Position numbers and translations under genes: made by a program. Below, piece by piece: positions 34,585-42,857 of a stretch of DNA of 64,000 bases (the first letter of the stretch is position 1; each line of letters begins with the position of its first letter). The notes beneath the pieces were generated by a model. It ran no database searches. It was not told the DNA's origin and saw nothing but the letters and a program-made list of their open reading frames with translations. This DNA is from Phycisphaerae bacterium (GTDB lineage: Bacteria; Planctomycetota; Phycisphaerae; Phycisphaerales; UBA1924): positions 560,001 to 624,000 of the forward strand of contig JAUIES010000002.1 of the NCBI GenBank assembly GCA_030429705.1, in the 5' to 3' direction.

Positions 34585-35339
34585 CGACCGCAGTGTGTAG
34601 TCTTGGACCTGATGACAAACCAACTGTCGTGTGCGCTGATTGGCTTGCATTCTGCAAATATCTGCGTCCGACATCAGTCGATTTGTTCTATGTCGATCCG
34701 CCCTTCGCAACTGGACGGACACAGTCAGGATCGGTCAGCACCTATGACGACTCGTGGGCCAGTATTGATGACTGGGTCAGCTGGTTGCGCGAACGACTTG
34801 GTGCGACATTACCCCTGATGAAACCAAGCGGATCGTTGCTTCTGCATATCGACTGGCGAACCAGCCACCACGCTCGGCTCGTCCTCGATGATTTGCTCGG
34901 ACCGGATCACTTTGTCAACCACCTGATCTGGTCGTACGGGCTCGGCGGGTCGTCTCCTCGCCGATTTGCCCGCAAACATGACGACATTCTGTTCTACGCG
35001 ATTGATCCCGATCGCTATTGGTTTGAAGCGCCAATGGTCCCGGCACGCAGTCGACGGATGAAAGGGCAACAGAAAAAAGCAACGGATGTCCTCGATATCC
35101 CCTCATTGAACAATATGGCAGCCGAACGCACCGGCTATCCCACACAGAAACCGCTTGCGCTGCTCGATGTGCTTGTGCGATCATGCTGCCCACCTGACGG
35201 TCTGGTTTTTGATCCATGCTGTGGATCGGGGACTTCGCTCGTTGCCGCATTGAAAGCCGGGCGCAGGATTGCCGGATGTGATCAAAACCCGGATGCGGTT
35301 GCGCTAACCAACACGAGGCTGGCGGAGGTTGAACCATAA
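34581..35339 (+). CDS. Orphan DNA (N6-adenine) methyltransferase
   Basis: A 252-aa DNA methyltransferase. The catalytic motif IV is DLFYVDPPFATGRTQSG near residue 40, and DPPF points to N6-adenine rather than N4-cytosine. The SAM motif is C-terminal (LVFDPCCGSGTSLVAALKAG, GCDQNPDAVALTNTRL), the beta-group order. YPTQKPLALLDVLVRS precedes it. No endonuclease or specificity gene is adjacent, so it is an orphan enzyme. Target sequence cannot be read from the protein. It is translationally coupled to the gene before it. Confidence 0.88.
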   Translation: MTTAVCSLGPDDKPTVVCADWLAFCKYLRPTSVDLFYVDPPFATGRTQSGSVSTYDDSWASIDDWVSWLRERLGATLPLMKPSGSLLLHIDWRTSHHARLVLDDLLGPDHFVNHLIWSYGLGGSSPRRFARKHDDILFYAIDPDRYWFEAPMVPARSRRMKGQQKKATDVLDIPSLNNMAAERTGYPTQKPLALLDVLVRSCCPPDGLVFDPCCGSGTSLVAALKAGRRIAGCDQNPDAVALTNTRLAEVEP

Positions 35340-35369
35340 CGCCGGTGCCACGCCATACGATGTCTTGAA

Positions 35370-35927
35370 ATGCCCATCCGTCTGTTCCACCTCTATCAGC
35401 GCAAACGCGTCATCAACATTAATGTGAACGCGATCATCGCGGGGCTCTTGGGCATGATCCCGGCAGGGCTCGTCGTGCTGTATGCCGAATCAGTTCTGCC
35501 TGCCGAACCGCACTGGCCATTTCCTGTCATCGCCATCATCGCCGATGTTGTTTTTGATGTGATCATCTATTTCGCCCTGCACTGGTTTGCCAACCATTGG
35601 CGACCGGGTACGGCTCGCAACGAACGCACAAGAAAAGCGCTCGAAGCCAAGCCGCCCCCGTTTCTGCGCGATGCCGTTCTTGTGCAGATCGAACGAGCGG
35701 TGCTCAGCCCGCTCTTCTATGCTGTTTCGGGCGGCATCATGCACCTGCTTCAAATACAGGGGATGCGTCCATCCAGTGCGTTTCTCATCGCGTTTCCGTG
35801 CGGACTCTTGTGTACGCGACTCGCTCACACTGTGTGGGGGCTCAAGTCGGGGAGTTTCCACGATCACGATGTCCGGCAAGCCAACGAAGAGCAATCAGAC
35901 AATGCCGAGACCAATCAGGAATCATAA
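35370..35927 (+). CDS. Hypothetical integral membrane protein
   Basis: A 185-aa protein with predicted helices at about residues 17-38 (VNAIIAGLLGMIPAGLVVLY), 48-70 (PFPVIAIIADVVFDVIIYF) and 145-165. No family is recognised. It lies 30 nt after the DNA methyltransferase. TACGAT 8 nt before the ATG is a possible independent -10. Its last 6 nt overlap the end of xylA on the other strand. Confidence 0.6.
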   Translation: MPIRLFHLYQRKRVININVNAIIAGLLGMIPAGLVVLYAESVLPAEPHWPFPVIAIIADVVFDVIIYFALHWFANHWRPGTARNERTRKALEAKPPPFLRDAVLVQIERAVLSPLFYAVSGGIMHLLQIQGMRPSSAFLIAFPCGLLCTRLAHTVWGLKSGSFHDHDVRQANEEQSDNAETNQES

Positions 35928-37088
35928 GCCGAGCAGAATGTCCATCGTCCGTTGATCGAGTTCCTCGTATGGCAACGGTCTTGATGCGAGCTCACGACGA
36001 TCAAACTCCATGGCAAGCAGCGTTTCGGCGTGGCTCTTTGAATATGCACACAACGACTCCAAATCGCGGCTCTCGCGATTGATCTGCCGCAGCAGTTTTT
36101 TGATGACAGGATCCGAGTTCCACACTTTCACCCTGTGCTTGAGCATCATGTAGGTCCGCATCGAGCCTCTCGCGAAGGCGATGACATCGTCGCGGTCGGC
36201 GGTGCGGTATGCGTGGCTGTCAAAGTGTTTGAAACCATCCCATTTCTGGTCTTCCAGCAACTTGACGAGAAAGAACGCACTCTTGATATCCGCCGACCCA
36301 AACCGGAAGTCCTGGTCATATCGACCGAACTGCTGGTCGTTGAGGTCGATATGGAACAACTTGCCCGCACTGATAGCGCTCGCGACTGCATGCGTGAAGT
36401 TCAGCCCGGCCATGTGTTCGTGCGCCACTTCCGGGTTCACCCCCACCATGTCAGGATGCTCAAGCGTCGGGATCAACGCCAGATAGGCGGCGGTGGTCGG
36501 AAAGTACATGTGCCCGCGGGGCTCATTCGGCTTGGCTTCCAGTGCAAACTTGTAGTCGTAACCGCGTTCTTTCGAATAGCCGCACAAGAAATTCAACGCG
36601 TTGCGAAAACGCTGCTCCGCGAGGACCGGGTCTTTTGCTGCATCAGTCTCGATCCCTTCTCTTCCCCCCCAAAACACATAGACCTGCGCACCAAATTCTG
36701 CGCCGAGGTCCATGCCGCGCATGGTTTTCTGAAGTGCGTACGCCCGGACCTCGGCATCATTGTTGGTGAACGCGCCATCTTTGAATGCAGGATCAGAAAA
36801 CAGATTCGTTGTCGCCATGGGAACGCGAATTTTGTTCCGCTTGAGTGCCGCAGCGAAGTCAGCCTTGATGGACTCTGCCTCTGCTTCGGTCGCGTCGATC
36901 GGGATGAGATCATTGTCATGGAAGTTCACGCCGTGGACACCGCCAACTTCCCCGAGCAGATCAACGATTTCTGCTGGTGTCAGGACCGAGCGTGTGGGCT
37001 CGCCGAACGGGTCGCGCCCGGGGTTGCCCACGGTCCAGAGTCCAAATGTGAACTTGTGCTTCGGTTTGGGTGTGTATGCATCGACCAC
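35922..37088 (-). CDS. xylA: Xylose isomerase
   Basis: Interconverts D-xylose and D-xylulose (and glucose and fructose) using two divalent metals. The 388-aa length and sequence match the short class I (Streptomyces-type) enzymes. Catalytic His57 and Asp60 are in VNFHDNDLIP. The metal-binding Glu is in FALEAKPNEPRGHMYFPT, and GVNPEVAHEHMAGLNFTHAV and LFHIDLNDQQFGRYDQDF follow. The GTG start at 37088 has GGAGG 9 nt upstream. No xylulokinase gene is adjacent. Confidence 0.96.
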   Translation of the reverse strand: MVDAYTPKPKHKFTFGLWTVGNPGRDPFGEPTRSVLTPAEIVDLLGEVGGVHGVNFHDNDLIPIDATEAEAESIKADFAAALKRNKIRVPMATTNLFSDPAFKDGAFTNNDAEVRAYALQKTMRGMDLGAEFGAQVYVFWGGREGIETDAAKDPVLAEQRFRNALNFLCGYSKERGYDYKFALEAKPNEPRGHMYFPTTAAYLALIPTLEHPDMVGVNPEVAHEHMAGLNFTHAVASAISAGKLFHIDLNDQQFGRYDQDFRFGSADIKSAFFLVKLLEDQKWDGFKHFDSHAYRTADRDDVIAFARGSMRTYMMLKHRVKVWNSDPVIKKLLRQINRESRDLESLCAYSKSHAETLLAMEFDRRELASRPLPYEELDQRTMDILLGL

Positions 37089-37124
37089 AGCCGTCGTCCT
37101 CCAATCGGCCGGTCCTGATACTGC

Positions 37125-38090
37125 TCAGAAACTCCAGCCGATGTTGACAAAGTAGTCCAAATCGTTCGGCCGTGCATTGCCAGGGTCGCTGTCGTATCGA
37201 TTGGCAACACCCATCCGCAGATACATGTCACTTTCGGGGTCAATCTTGACCTCCCACGCTGCGTTTGCGTTCAAACGATACTCCTGCCATGTGGAGGTAT
37301 CAGGCAAGTACTCGACGGCTGCCTTGATGTTCTGTTGATCGGTCAACTTGTGCGACACATTGGCAGCCAGAAATGCCTCAGCCCGAAACTCGTCGTCATC
37401 GATGCCGATGCGCTGAGAACCGCCGAACCCGCTTCGACCCACCAGCGATGTCTTCTCATTCTTGATGAACTCGTAGCCAATGCCACCAAATCCGGAAACG
37501 CGATAGTCCCAAGGCTTCGCTTCATCCAGTTCAACCTTGCCCTCGGCAAAATACCGAAGTGATTTGATGTCCTGATTGAACCAGTCATTGCGGCCGTCCA
37601 AGGTCAGTTGGCGAACGGCGTCACTTGATTCCTGCTGCGTCATCCGCAGGAGCGAGTTGAAACTGGTTTCGATCTTTTCAGTCTTCCGCCGAGTCTTGAA
37701 CACAAATCGCAACGACTGACGATCCGTATTCCCCGCAGACCCGTTAAGTCCGAACTCGACTGAAGATTTCCAACCACGCAAAAACGCTGGCAGGTAGTGC
37801 TCGGGCTCGACAGCCTCAGTTGCTGGCTCTTCCTCAAGTTCAACATCAATAGAAGTTTCAACGGGTTCGACCGTTGCCGCGTGCGCAGGTTCACCCGCCG
37901 GCGGCACAGGCACCGTCTCAGGATTCTCCGCTTTCAAAATCGCTGCGAGTTCGGCTCGATGCGCGTTGAGTTCTGCTTCAAGAGCCGCGATCTTGTCACG
38001 CAGTTCTGTAGCCGGGTCAGGCTCCGCCGCGAACGCGGCTCCACTCACCGCCAAGAGCACACCTGTCCATACGATCGATCTCACTTTCAT
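37125..38090 (-). CDS. DUF481-type outer membrane beta-barrel protein
   Basis: A 321-aa exported protein. The signal peptide (residues 1-21, ending AFAAE) is followed by a short coiled coil (LRDKIAALEAELNAHRAELA) and a Pro/Glu-rich linker. A beta-strand-rich barrel starts near residue 105 (SSVEFGLNGSAGNTDRQSLR) and ends in NDLDYFVNIGWSF with a terminal Phe. This is the DUF481 layout. GGAGG precedes the ATG at 38090; the much longer in-frame reading to 38756 runs into asnB and was rejected. Confidence 0.8.
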   Translation of the reverse strand: MKVRSIVWTGVLLAVSGAAFAAEPDPATELRDKIAALEAELNAHRAELAAILKAENPETVPVPPAGEPAHAATVEPVETSIDVELEEEPATEAVEPEHYLPAFLRGWKSSVEFGLNGSAGNTDRQSLRFVFKTRRKTEKIETSFNSLLRMTQQESSDAVRQLTLDGRNDWFNQDIKSLRYFAEGKVELDEAKPWDYRVSGFGGIGYEFIKNEKTSLVGRSGFGGSQRIGIDDDEFRAEAFLAANVSHKLTDQQNIKAAVEYLPDTSTWQEYRLNANAAWEVKIDPESDMYLRMGVANRYDSDPGNARPNDLDYFVNIGWSF

Positions 38091-38182
38091 CCAGACCTCC
38101 GTGTCTGTGTGCATTCTGGGTCGCCTTGTCGCTCGAGACAAGCCCGGAGCGAACTTTCCCGCCCTGACGACCAGAAACGCGA

Positions 38183-38188
38183 TACCCT
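38183..38188 (+). promoter_or_regulatory. -10-like box of asnB, leaderless pattern
   Basis: TACCCT ends 7 nt before the asnB ATG at 38196, with no Shine-Dalgarno between. No clear -35 is seen. Confidence 0.4.
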
Positions 38189-38195
38189 CACCCGC

Positions 38196-40310
38196 ATGTG
38201 CGGCATCGCTGGCATCCTGAGAGTTCATCGGCCCGGTGACCCCGTTCCGTCCCACTATGATGCCATTCCAGACACATGGCTCGATATCCTCGACGAGTCC
38301 ATCAAGCACCGAGGCCCCGACGGAGCCGGCCGATTCCGCGATCGGGCAACCCGCCCGGATGGCACCGTCGTCGATGTCGCATTCGTCCACCGCCGCCTGA
38401 GCATCATCGACCACGCCGATGGAGCCCAGCCGATGGTCCATGTACGGTACCCGGACGGGACAGGTGAACTGCTCAAACCTCAGCGATTCATCCCCGACAC
38501 CATCGGAGACCGCCCGGAAGGCATCGGCATCATCGACCTCACCGGCGAAACTGACGAAGTGCCGGACCGCATCAGCGAGGCCAAAGACATCGTCGCCGTC
38601 GCCTTCAACGGGTGTATCTACAACCACCGCGAACTGCGCACAGAACTCGAAGCCCTCGGCCACCGGTTCGAGACGGATCACTCGGACACGGAGGTTTTGG
38701 TGCATGGGTGGAGAGAATGGGGCATGTACATGCAAGAAGAACTCGATGGCATGCACGCGGGGCTGATCTGGGTTAGGCGGACGGGGCAGCTGGCGTGGGG
38801 CCGGGATCGAGCAGGCGAGAAGTCTCTGTCGGAAGGACAGTTGGGACCGCTGACATTCACATTTGCTTCAGGTGTGTGCGGACATTCTCGTTTGCACTTT
38901 GAACGCTTCTCCGATGCCATGAGCGGCATCGTACCTTACAACACAATCGAGTGGTTGCGTAGCGGAGCGTCGCCGGACAGTTGCACCGCTCATGCATCAG
39001 AAATACCACCTTGCTCATTCCAAGTCTTCCCGTTTCCACCGCTTCATGGTGCGCGTGATTCCAACTCGGTGCCAGTTGACGATCAGCAGTCTGCAAAAAG
39101 ACATTTGACTCTGCCAGAAGAACGCGGAGTCATCCAATGGCTCGGGTCAGTCACCGCTACAAGTTTTATTGAGAGTGCCGTTCGATCCCGTCTTGAAGCC
39201 GATGTCCCTCTCGGCCTCTTCCTATCCGGCGGGCTCGACTCCGCCCTCATCGCGGCCATCGCACACAAGACTCGTCCCGACATCCGCGCGTTCACCGTTC
39301 GCATGCCTCACCCCGAGTATGACGAATCCGACGCTGCGGCAAAGACAGCCGCCGCCATCGGCATCGAGCATTCCATCCTCGAATGCCAGCCCGAACCAGC
39401 CGTCGACCTCGTGCATTTGATCGAACAACTCGGGCTGCCGTTTGGCGACAGTTCACTTCTGCCCACATACTGGGTCTCGAACGCAGCCCGCGAACATGTT
39501 AAAGTCGCCCTGTCCGGCGACGGCGGCGACGAACTCTTCGGTGGCTACCGCCGTCACACGATCAACAGCACGCTCAATCGCTGGCATCACCTGCTCCGGT
39601 TCATCCCGGATAGGCTGCTCAATCAGCGCAACCCGAAGGGACGAGGTTCCTATCTCGCCCGTCTCTCGGTGGCTGCCCGATATGGCGGCTACAACGAACT
39701 GCTCTCCATCTTCCCGACACCCGATCTGCGCCGACTTGTGAAGACGAACGATAACGACCTGCCGGACTACGACTCATTCCGCCGTGTCGATGACCCGCTT
39801 CGTCACGATTTTCTCAATTACCTCCCGGACGACATCCTCTGCAAGACGGACACCGCCTCCATGTCGGTCGGTCTCGAAGTCCGCGCTCCGTTCCTCGCCC
39901 GCGAACTCGTAGAAGCCGCCATGCGCACGCCGCTCGATATTCTCATGCCGAACGGCGAGCGCAAAGGTCTCCTCAAACAAGTCGCCCGAAAGTACCTCCC
40001 CCCCAAAATTGTCGATCGGCCCAAGCAGGGGTTTGCCATTCCCATCGGCGAGTGGTTCCGCACCGACTATGGCGGCATGCGGCAACTGCTCTACGACTAC
40101 CTCGAATCTGCAGACCCATTCCCAGGGCTCGGAGAAGCGGGGGTCGAGATCAACATGGGGTTTGTGCGGCAGATGCTCCTTGAACATGATGCGGCCGGGG
40201 AGAAGAGCCTGAACCCGTGGCATGGCCGCGACCATAGCCAACGCCTGTACATGCTGCTCGTCCTGAGTATCTGGGCCAAGTGGCTGGCGGGGATTCGGGG
40301 GGACGATTAA
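38196..40310 (+). CDS. asnB: Asparagine synthetase (glutamine-hydrolysing), variant glutaminase
   Basis: A 704-aa AsnB-type enzyme. The N-terminal class II amidotransferase starts MCGIAGILRV with Cys2 as nucleophile and has HRGPDG (Arg39) and VHRRLSIIDHADGAQPM. An insertion of about 50 residues follows (about 81-135). The motif normally NGEIYN reads NGCIYNHRELR, so the Glu that binds glutamine is Cys140. The synthetase domain has the PP-loop LFLSGGLDSALIAAI and ALSGDGGDELFGGYRRH. The start is fixed by the need for Cys2. Confidence 0.9.
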   Translation: MCGIAGILRVHRPGDPVPSHYDAIPDTWLDILDESIKHRGPDGAGRFRDRATRPDGTVVDVAFVHRRLSIIDHADGAQPMVHVRYPDGTGELLKPQRFIPDTIGDRPEGIGIIDLTGETDEVPDRISEAKDIVAVAFNGCIYNHRELRTELEALGHRFETDHSDTEVLVHGWREWGMYMQEELDGMHAGLIWVRRTGQLAWGRDRAGEKSLSEGQLGPLTFTFASGVCGHSRLHFERFSDAMSGIVPYNTIEWLRSGASPDSCTAHASEIPPCSFQVFPFPPLHGARDSNSVPVDDQQSAKRHLTLPEERGVIQWLGSVTATSFIESAVRSRLEADVPLGLFLSGGLDSALIAAIAHKTRPDIRAFTVRMPHPEYDESDAAAKTAAAIGIEHSILECQPEPAVDLVHLIEQLGLPFGDSSLLPTYWVSNAAREHVKVALSGDGGDELFGGYRRHTINSTLNRWHHLLRFIPDRLLNQRNPKGRGSYLARLSVAARYGGYNELLSIFPTPDLRRLVKTNDNDLPDYDSFRRVDDPLRHDFLNYLPDDILCKTDTASMSVGLEVRAPFLARELVEAAMRTPLDILMPNGERKGLLKQVARKYLPPKIVDRPKQGFAIPIGEWFRTDYGGMRQLLYDYLESADPFPGLGEAGVEINMGFVRQMLLEHDAAGEKSLNPWHGRDHSQRLYMLLVLSIWAKWLAGIRGDD

Positions 40311-40394
40311 TCTCCCCCGGTGGCGTGGGCCTCTGGCCCGTGCGCATGTGTTACACAATGACAAACGGGCCTGAGCCCCGTTCCACCTGTTCAT

Positions 40395-42263
40395 TCACCT
40401 TCGATGAAACAACTTTTCCAACTGTTCGATGGTCACCCGAACCGTCGTAGGCCTTCCATGCGGGCACGAACTCGACCGCTCGACCGCTGACCGCAGCCGC
40501 AGCAGTTCTTCCAGTTCGGGCTCGGTCATCGCGTCTCCTGCCTTGATGGCCGCCTTGCACGCCATCATGTCGAGCACCTCGTGCAGCGCCTCTTCACCGG
40601 TCGGCACAAAGTCCTCTGACTCGGCCCGCTCAAACAGCCCGGTCATGAATGAGAGCGGATCCACACCGCGTTCAAACAGCAGCGACGGGAACGCCTGCAC
40701 CCCCACCGCGGTCGGGGTCATAGGCTGGGCCTCGATGCCGCACCGTTCGAGGAGCGGCTGCAGACTGTCGAGTGTTTCCGCCTGCCGCCGCGAGACATCA
40801 ACGATGACAGGCGTGAGCAGCCGTTGCTGTTCCAGTGGCCCAGCCTGCACGCGTTCAATCAGCCGTTCAAACATCACCCGTTCGTGCAACGCATGCTGAT
40901 CAATGATCACGATACCGGTTTCGTCCTGCGTGACGATGTACGAGTTGTGAATCTGCAGCACGCGATCGCTTCGTTTTGGTGCGGGAAGTGTGCTTTCGTC
41001 GATCGCGCTGGCCGATTTATCGCTTGTGGGCAGTGAGGCGATCTCTGCATCCGTGCGATTCGGGTTTGATGCCGCCAACTCGGCCATGGCATCTCGAATG
41101 GCATTGGGTGCGGGTGTCGGGCCTTGTCGCAGAAACTCAACCAGAGAATCAGGCCGCACGACCGGGCCGCGGCTATCACCGTGACCCGGTAGATCTGGCG
41201 TACGCCCCCCCCATTTGGGAGCCGCCGGTGTCAGGTCCGCGGCCCGCAAAGCATCGCGTACAGCGTGCAAAACCGCCTGATGCACAACCGACTGATCGCG
41301 GAATCGCACTTCCAGTTTGGCTGGGTGAACATTGACATCCACCGCCGCGGGCGACATCTCGATCATCAGCACGGCTGTCGGATGCCTTCCCGGTTCGACA
41401 AGGCCGCGATACGCTTCCTTGAGCGCGTGCTGAATCGTCCTGTCCCGAATGGTTCGACCGTTCAGAAAGACATGCTGAGCGCGCGGCGTGGCCCGCGCGA
41501 TCGCGGGGCGACCGACCAATCCCCACAGCGCCAACCCCCGTGCATCGTCGAATTGATCGATCGAGACTTCAATCAGTTCGGGACGAAGATCTTTCCCGAG
41601 TAAAGCGAGCGCCCGATCAAATGCGCCCTGTCCGGCGGGCGCTTCCATCTTCAACTTGCCATCACACCGAACAACGAACCCCACCGCAGGGTGCGCCAGC
41701 GCCAGGTCTGTCAACCAATCGAGGCAGCGGCCGCGTTCGGTCGTTGGTGTGCGCAGGAACTTGCGTCGCGCCGGCGTGTTGAAAAACAAGTTGCGAACTT
41801 CGATCATTGTGCCGACCGCGCCAGATGTCGGCTTTGGCTCTTCGATGTCCCCCCCATCACCAGTGATTGCCCACGCTTCATCAGCGTCGGTCGGCTTGGA
41901 GACGATCCGCATTCGAGCGACGGATGCGATCGACGCGAGCGCTTCGCCGCGGAAACCCATGGTCACGATCCGATCGAGATCGTCAGCCAAACTGATTTTG
42001 CTTGTGGCGTGCGACGCGAGCGCGAGCGGCAGTTGATCTTTCGGTATCCCGTGCCCATCGTCACGAACCCGAATCAGTTCGACCCCGCCGTCGTCCAGAT
42101 CGACTTCGATCCGAGTTGCTCCGGCATCGAGGCAGTTTTCGACCAGTTCCTTGACAACACTCGCCGGACGCTCGATGACTTCGCCTGCAGCAATCTGATT
42201 GACCAACAACGGCGTTAGTCGCCGAATGATCGCTGTTGATGTGTTGGTTTCGGGCGCAGTCAC
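40395..42263 (-). CDS. mutL: DNA mismatch repair protein MutL with endonuclease motif
   Basis: MutL couples MutS mismatch recognition to strand removal. The N-terminal GHKL ATPase has GEVIERPASVVKELVENCLD, VRDDGHGIPKD and MGFRGEALASIASVARM. The C-terminal domain carries DQHALHERVMFE, matching the DQHA-x2-E-x4-E metal motif of nicking MutL proteins, and a CPHGRPT motif near the end. So methyl-directed MutH-type repair is not expected. 622 aa. The GTG start has TACAAT 5 nt upstream. Confidence 0.95.
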   Translation of the reverse strand: MTAPETNTSTAIIRRLTPLLVNQIAAGEVIERPASVVKELVENCLDAGATRIEVDLDDGGVELIRVRDDGHGIPKDQLPLALASHATSKISLADDLDRIVTMGFRGEALASIASVARMRIVSKPTDADEAWAITGDGGDIEEPKPTSGAVGTMIEVRNLFFNTPARRKFLRTPTTERGRCLDWLTDLALAHPAVGFVVRCDGKLKMEAPAGQGAFDRALALLGKDLRPELIEVSIDQFDDARGLALWGLVGRPAIARATPRAQHVFLNGRTIRDRTIQHALKEAYRGLVEPGRHPTAVLMIEMSPAAVDVNVHPAKLEVRFRDQSVVHQAVLHAVRDALRAADLTPAAPKWGGRTPDLPGHGDSRGPVVRPDSLVEFLRQGPTPAPNAIRDAMAELAASNPNRTDAEIASLPTSDKSASAIDESTLPAPKRSDRVLQIHNSYIVTQDETGIVIIDQHALHERVMFERLIERVQAGPLEQQRLLTPVIVDVSRRQAETLDSLQPLLERCGIEAQPMTPTAVGVQAFPSLLFERGVDPLSFMTGLFERAESEDFVPTGEEALHEVLDMMACKAAIKAGDAMTEPELEELLRLRSAVERSSSCPHGRPTTVRVTIEQLEKLFHRR

Positions 42264-42268
42264 GGACG

Positions 42269-42274
42269 ATTGTA
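42269..42274 (-). promoter_or_regulatory. -10 box of mutL, leaderless pattern
   Basis: TACAAT on the minus strand ends 5 nt before the mutL GTG at 42263, with no Shine-Dalgarno. It lies in the 53-bp divergent gap with the hit gene. Confidence 0.5.
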
Positions 42275-42304
42275 CGGCCCGGATACAGGCTGGCCGATTG
42301 GGTG

Positions 42305-42310
42305 TATTAT
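42305..42310 (+). promoter_or_regulatory. -10 box of the HIT gene, leaderless pattern
   Basis: TATTAT ends 6 nt before the ATG at 42317, with no Shine-Dalgarno. It faces the opposite way to the mutL box 30 bp away. Confidence 0.5.
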
Positions 42311-42316
42311 CTCGCT

Positions 42317-42739
42317 ATGACAGACTCCATATTCAGCAAAATGATCCGCGGCGAGATCGCTGCTCATCGCATCTATGAAGATGACCATTGCATCGCCATC
42401 CTCGATATCGGTCCGATCAGTCAGGGCCACGCTCTCGTGATCCCAAAGGAGCCCGCTGCCACTTTGGACGCACTTTCAGACGATGCAGCTGCAGCAGTCG
42501 GGCGTGTCCTCCCACGCATCAGCCGAGCCATTCTCAAGGTCACCGGTGCGACTGATTTCAATGTGTTGCAGAACAACGGCGCATCGGCGATGCAAAGTGT
42601 GCCGCATGTCCATTTTCACATTATCCCGCGCTTTGCCGATCGTGCAGATGGCCCGGGACTCGAAGCGCAATGGCGGCCCGGGTCGCCCGATGCTGAAGAA
42701 ACAGCCGAACTCGGTCGGCGCATCGCTCGGCTGCTTTGA
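42317..42739 (+). CDS. HIT family nucleotide hydrolase
   Basis: A 140-aa histidine-triad protein of the Hint/PKCI type that cleaves nucleoside phosphoramidates or related nucleotides. The opening MTDSIFSKMIRGEIAAHRIY and YEDDHCIAILDIGPISQGHA are typical. The triad is HVHFHIIPR, with His99 as the predicted nucleophile. The usual length supports the ATG at 42317, where a TATTAT box sits 6 nt upstream. Confidence 0.93.
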   Translation: MTDSIFSKMIRGEIAAHRIYEDDHCIAILDIGPISQGHALVIPKEPAATLDALSDDAAAAVGRVLPRISRAILKVTGATDFNVLQNNGASAMQSVPHVHFHIIPRFADRADGPGLEAQWRPGSPDAEETAELGRRIARLL

Positions 42740-42857
42740 TCGGCTGTCGTCCGAAAACACCATGAACCGCATGATCGGCGGGCTCGGTCCATGATCGTGG
42801 TGTCAATTGCAGATCGAGGCGAATGCCATCGCCCATCGGGTCGATTTCATACGACCC

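Noticed and set aside
36135-37118. 327-codon plus-strand frame
   Set aside because: Antisense to xylA.
37797-38195. N-terminal extension of asnB
   Set aside because: The amidotransferase needs Met-Cys at the start, so the true start is 38196. The extension overlaps the DUF481 gene.
37125-38756. 543-codon minus-strand protein
   Set aside because: The part beyond 38090 runs antisense through the asnB amidotransferase domain. A signal peptide and GGAGG mark the real start at 38090.
40311-40394. Terminator between asnB and mutL
   Set aside because: A GGGCC/GGCCC hairpin is visible but no T-run follows on either strand, so only a weak structure can be claimed.
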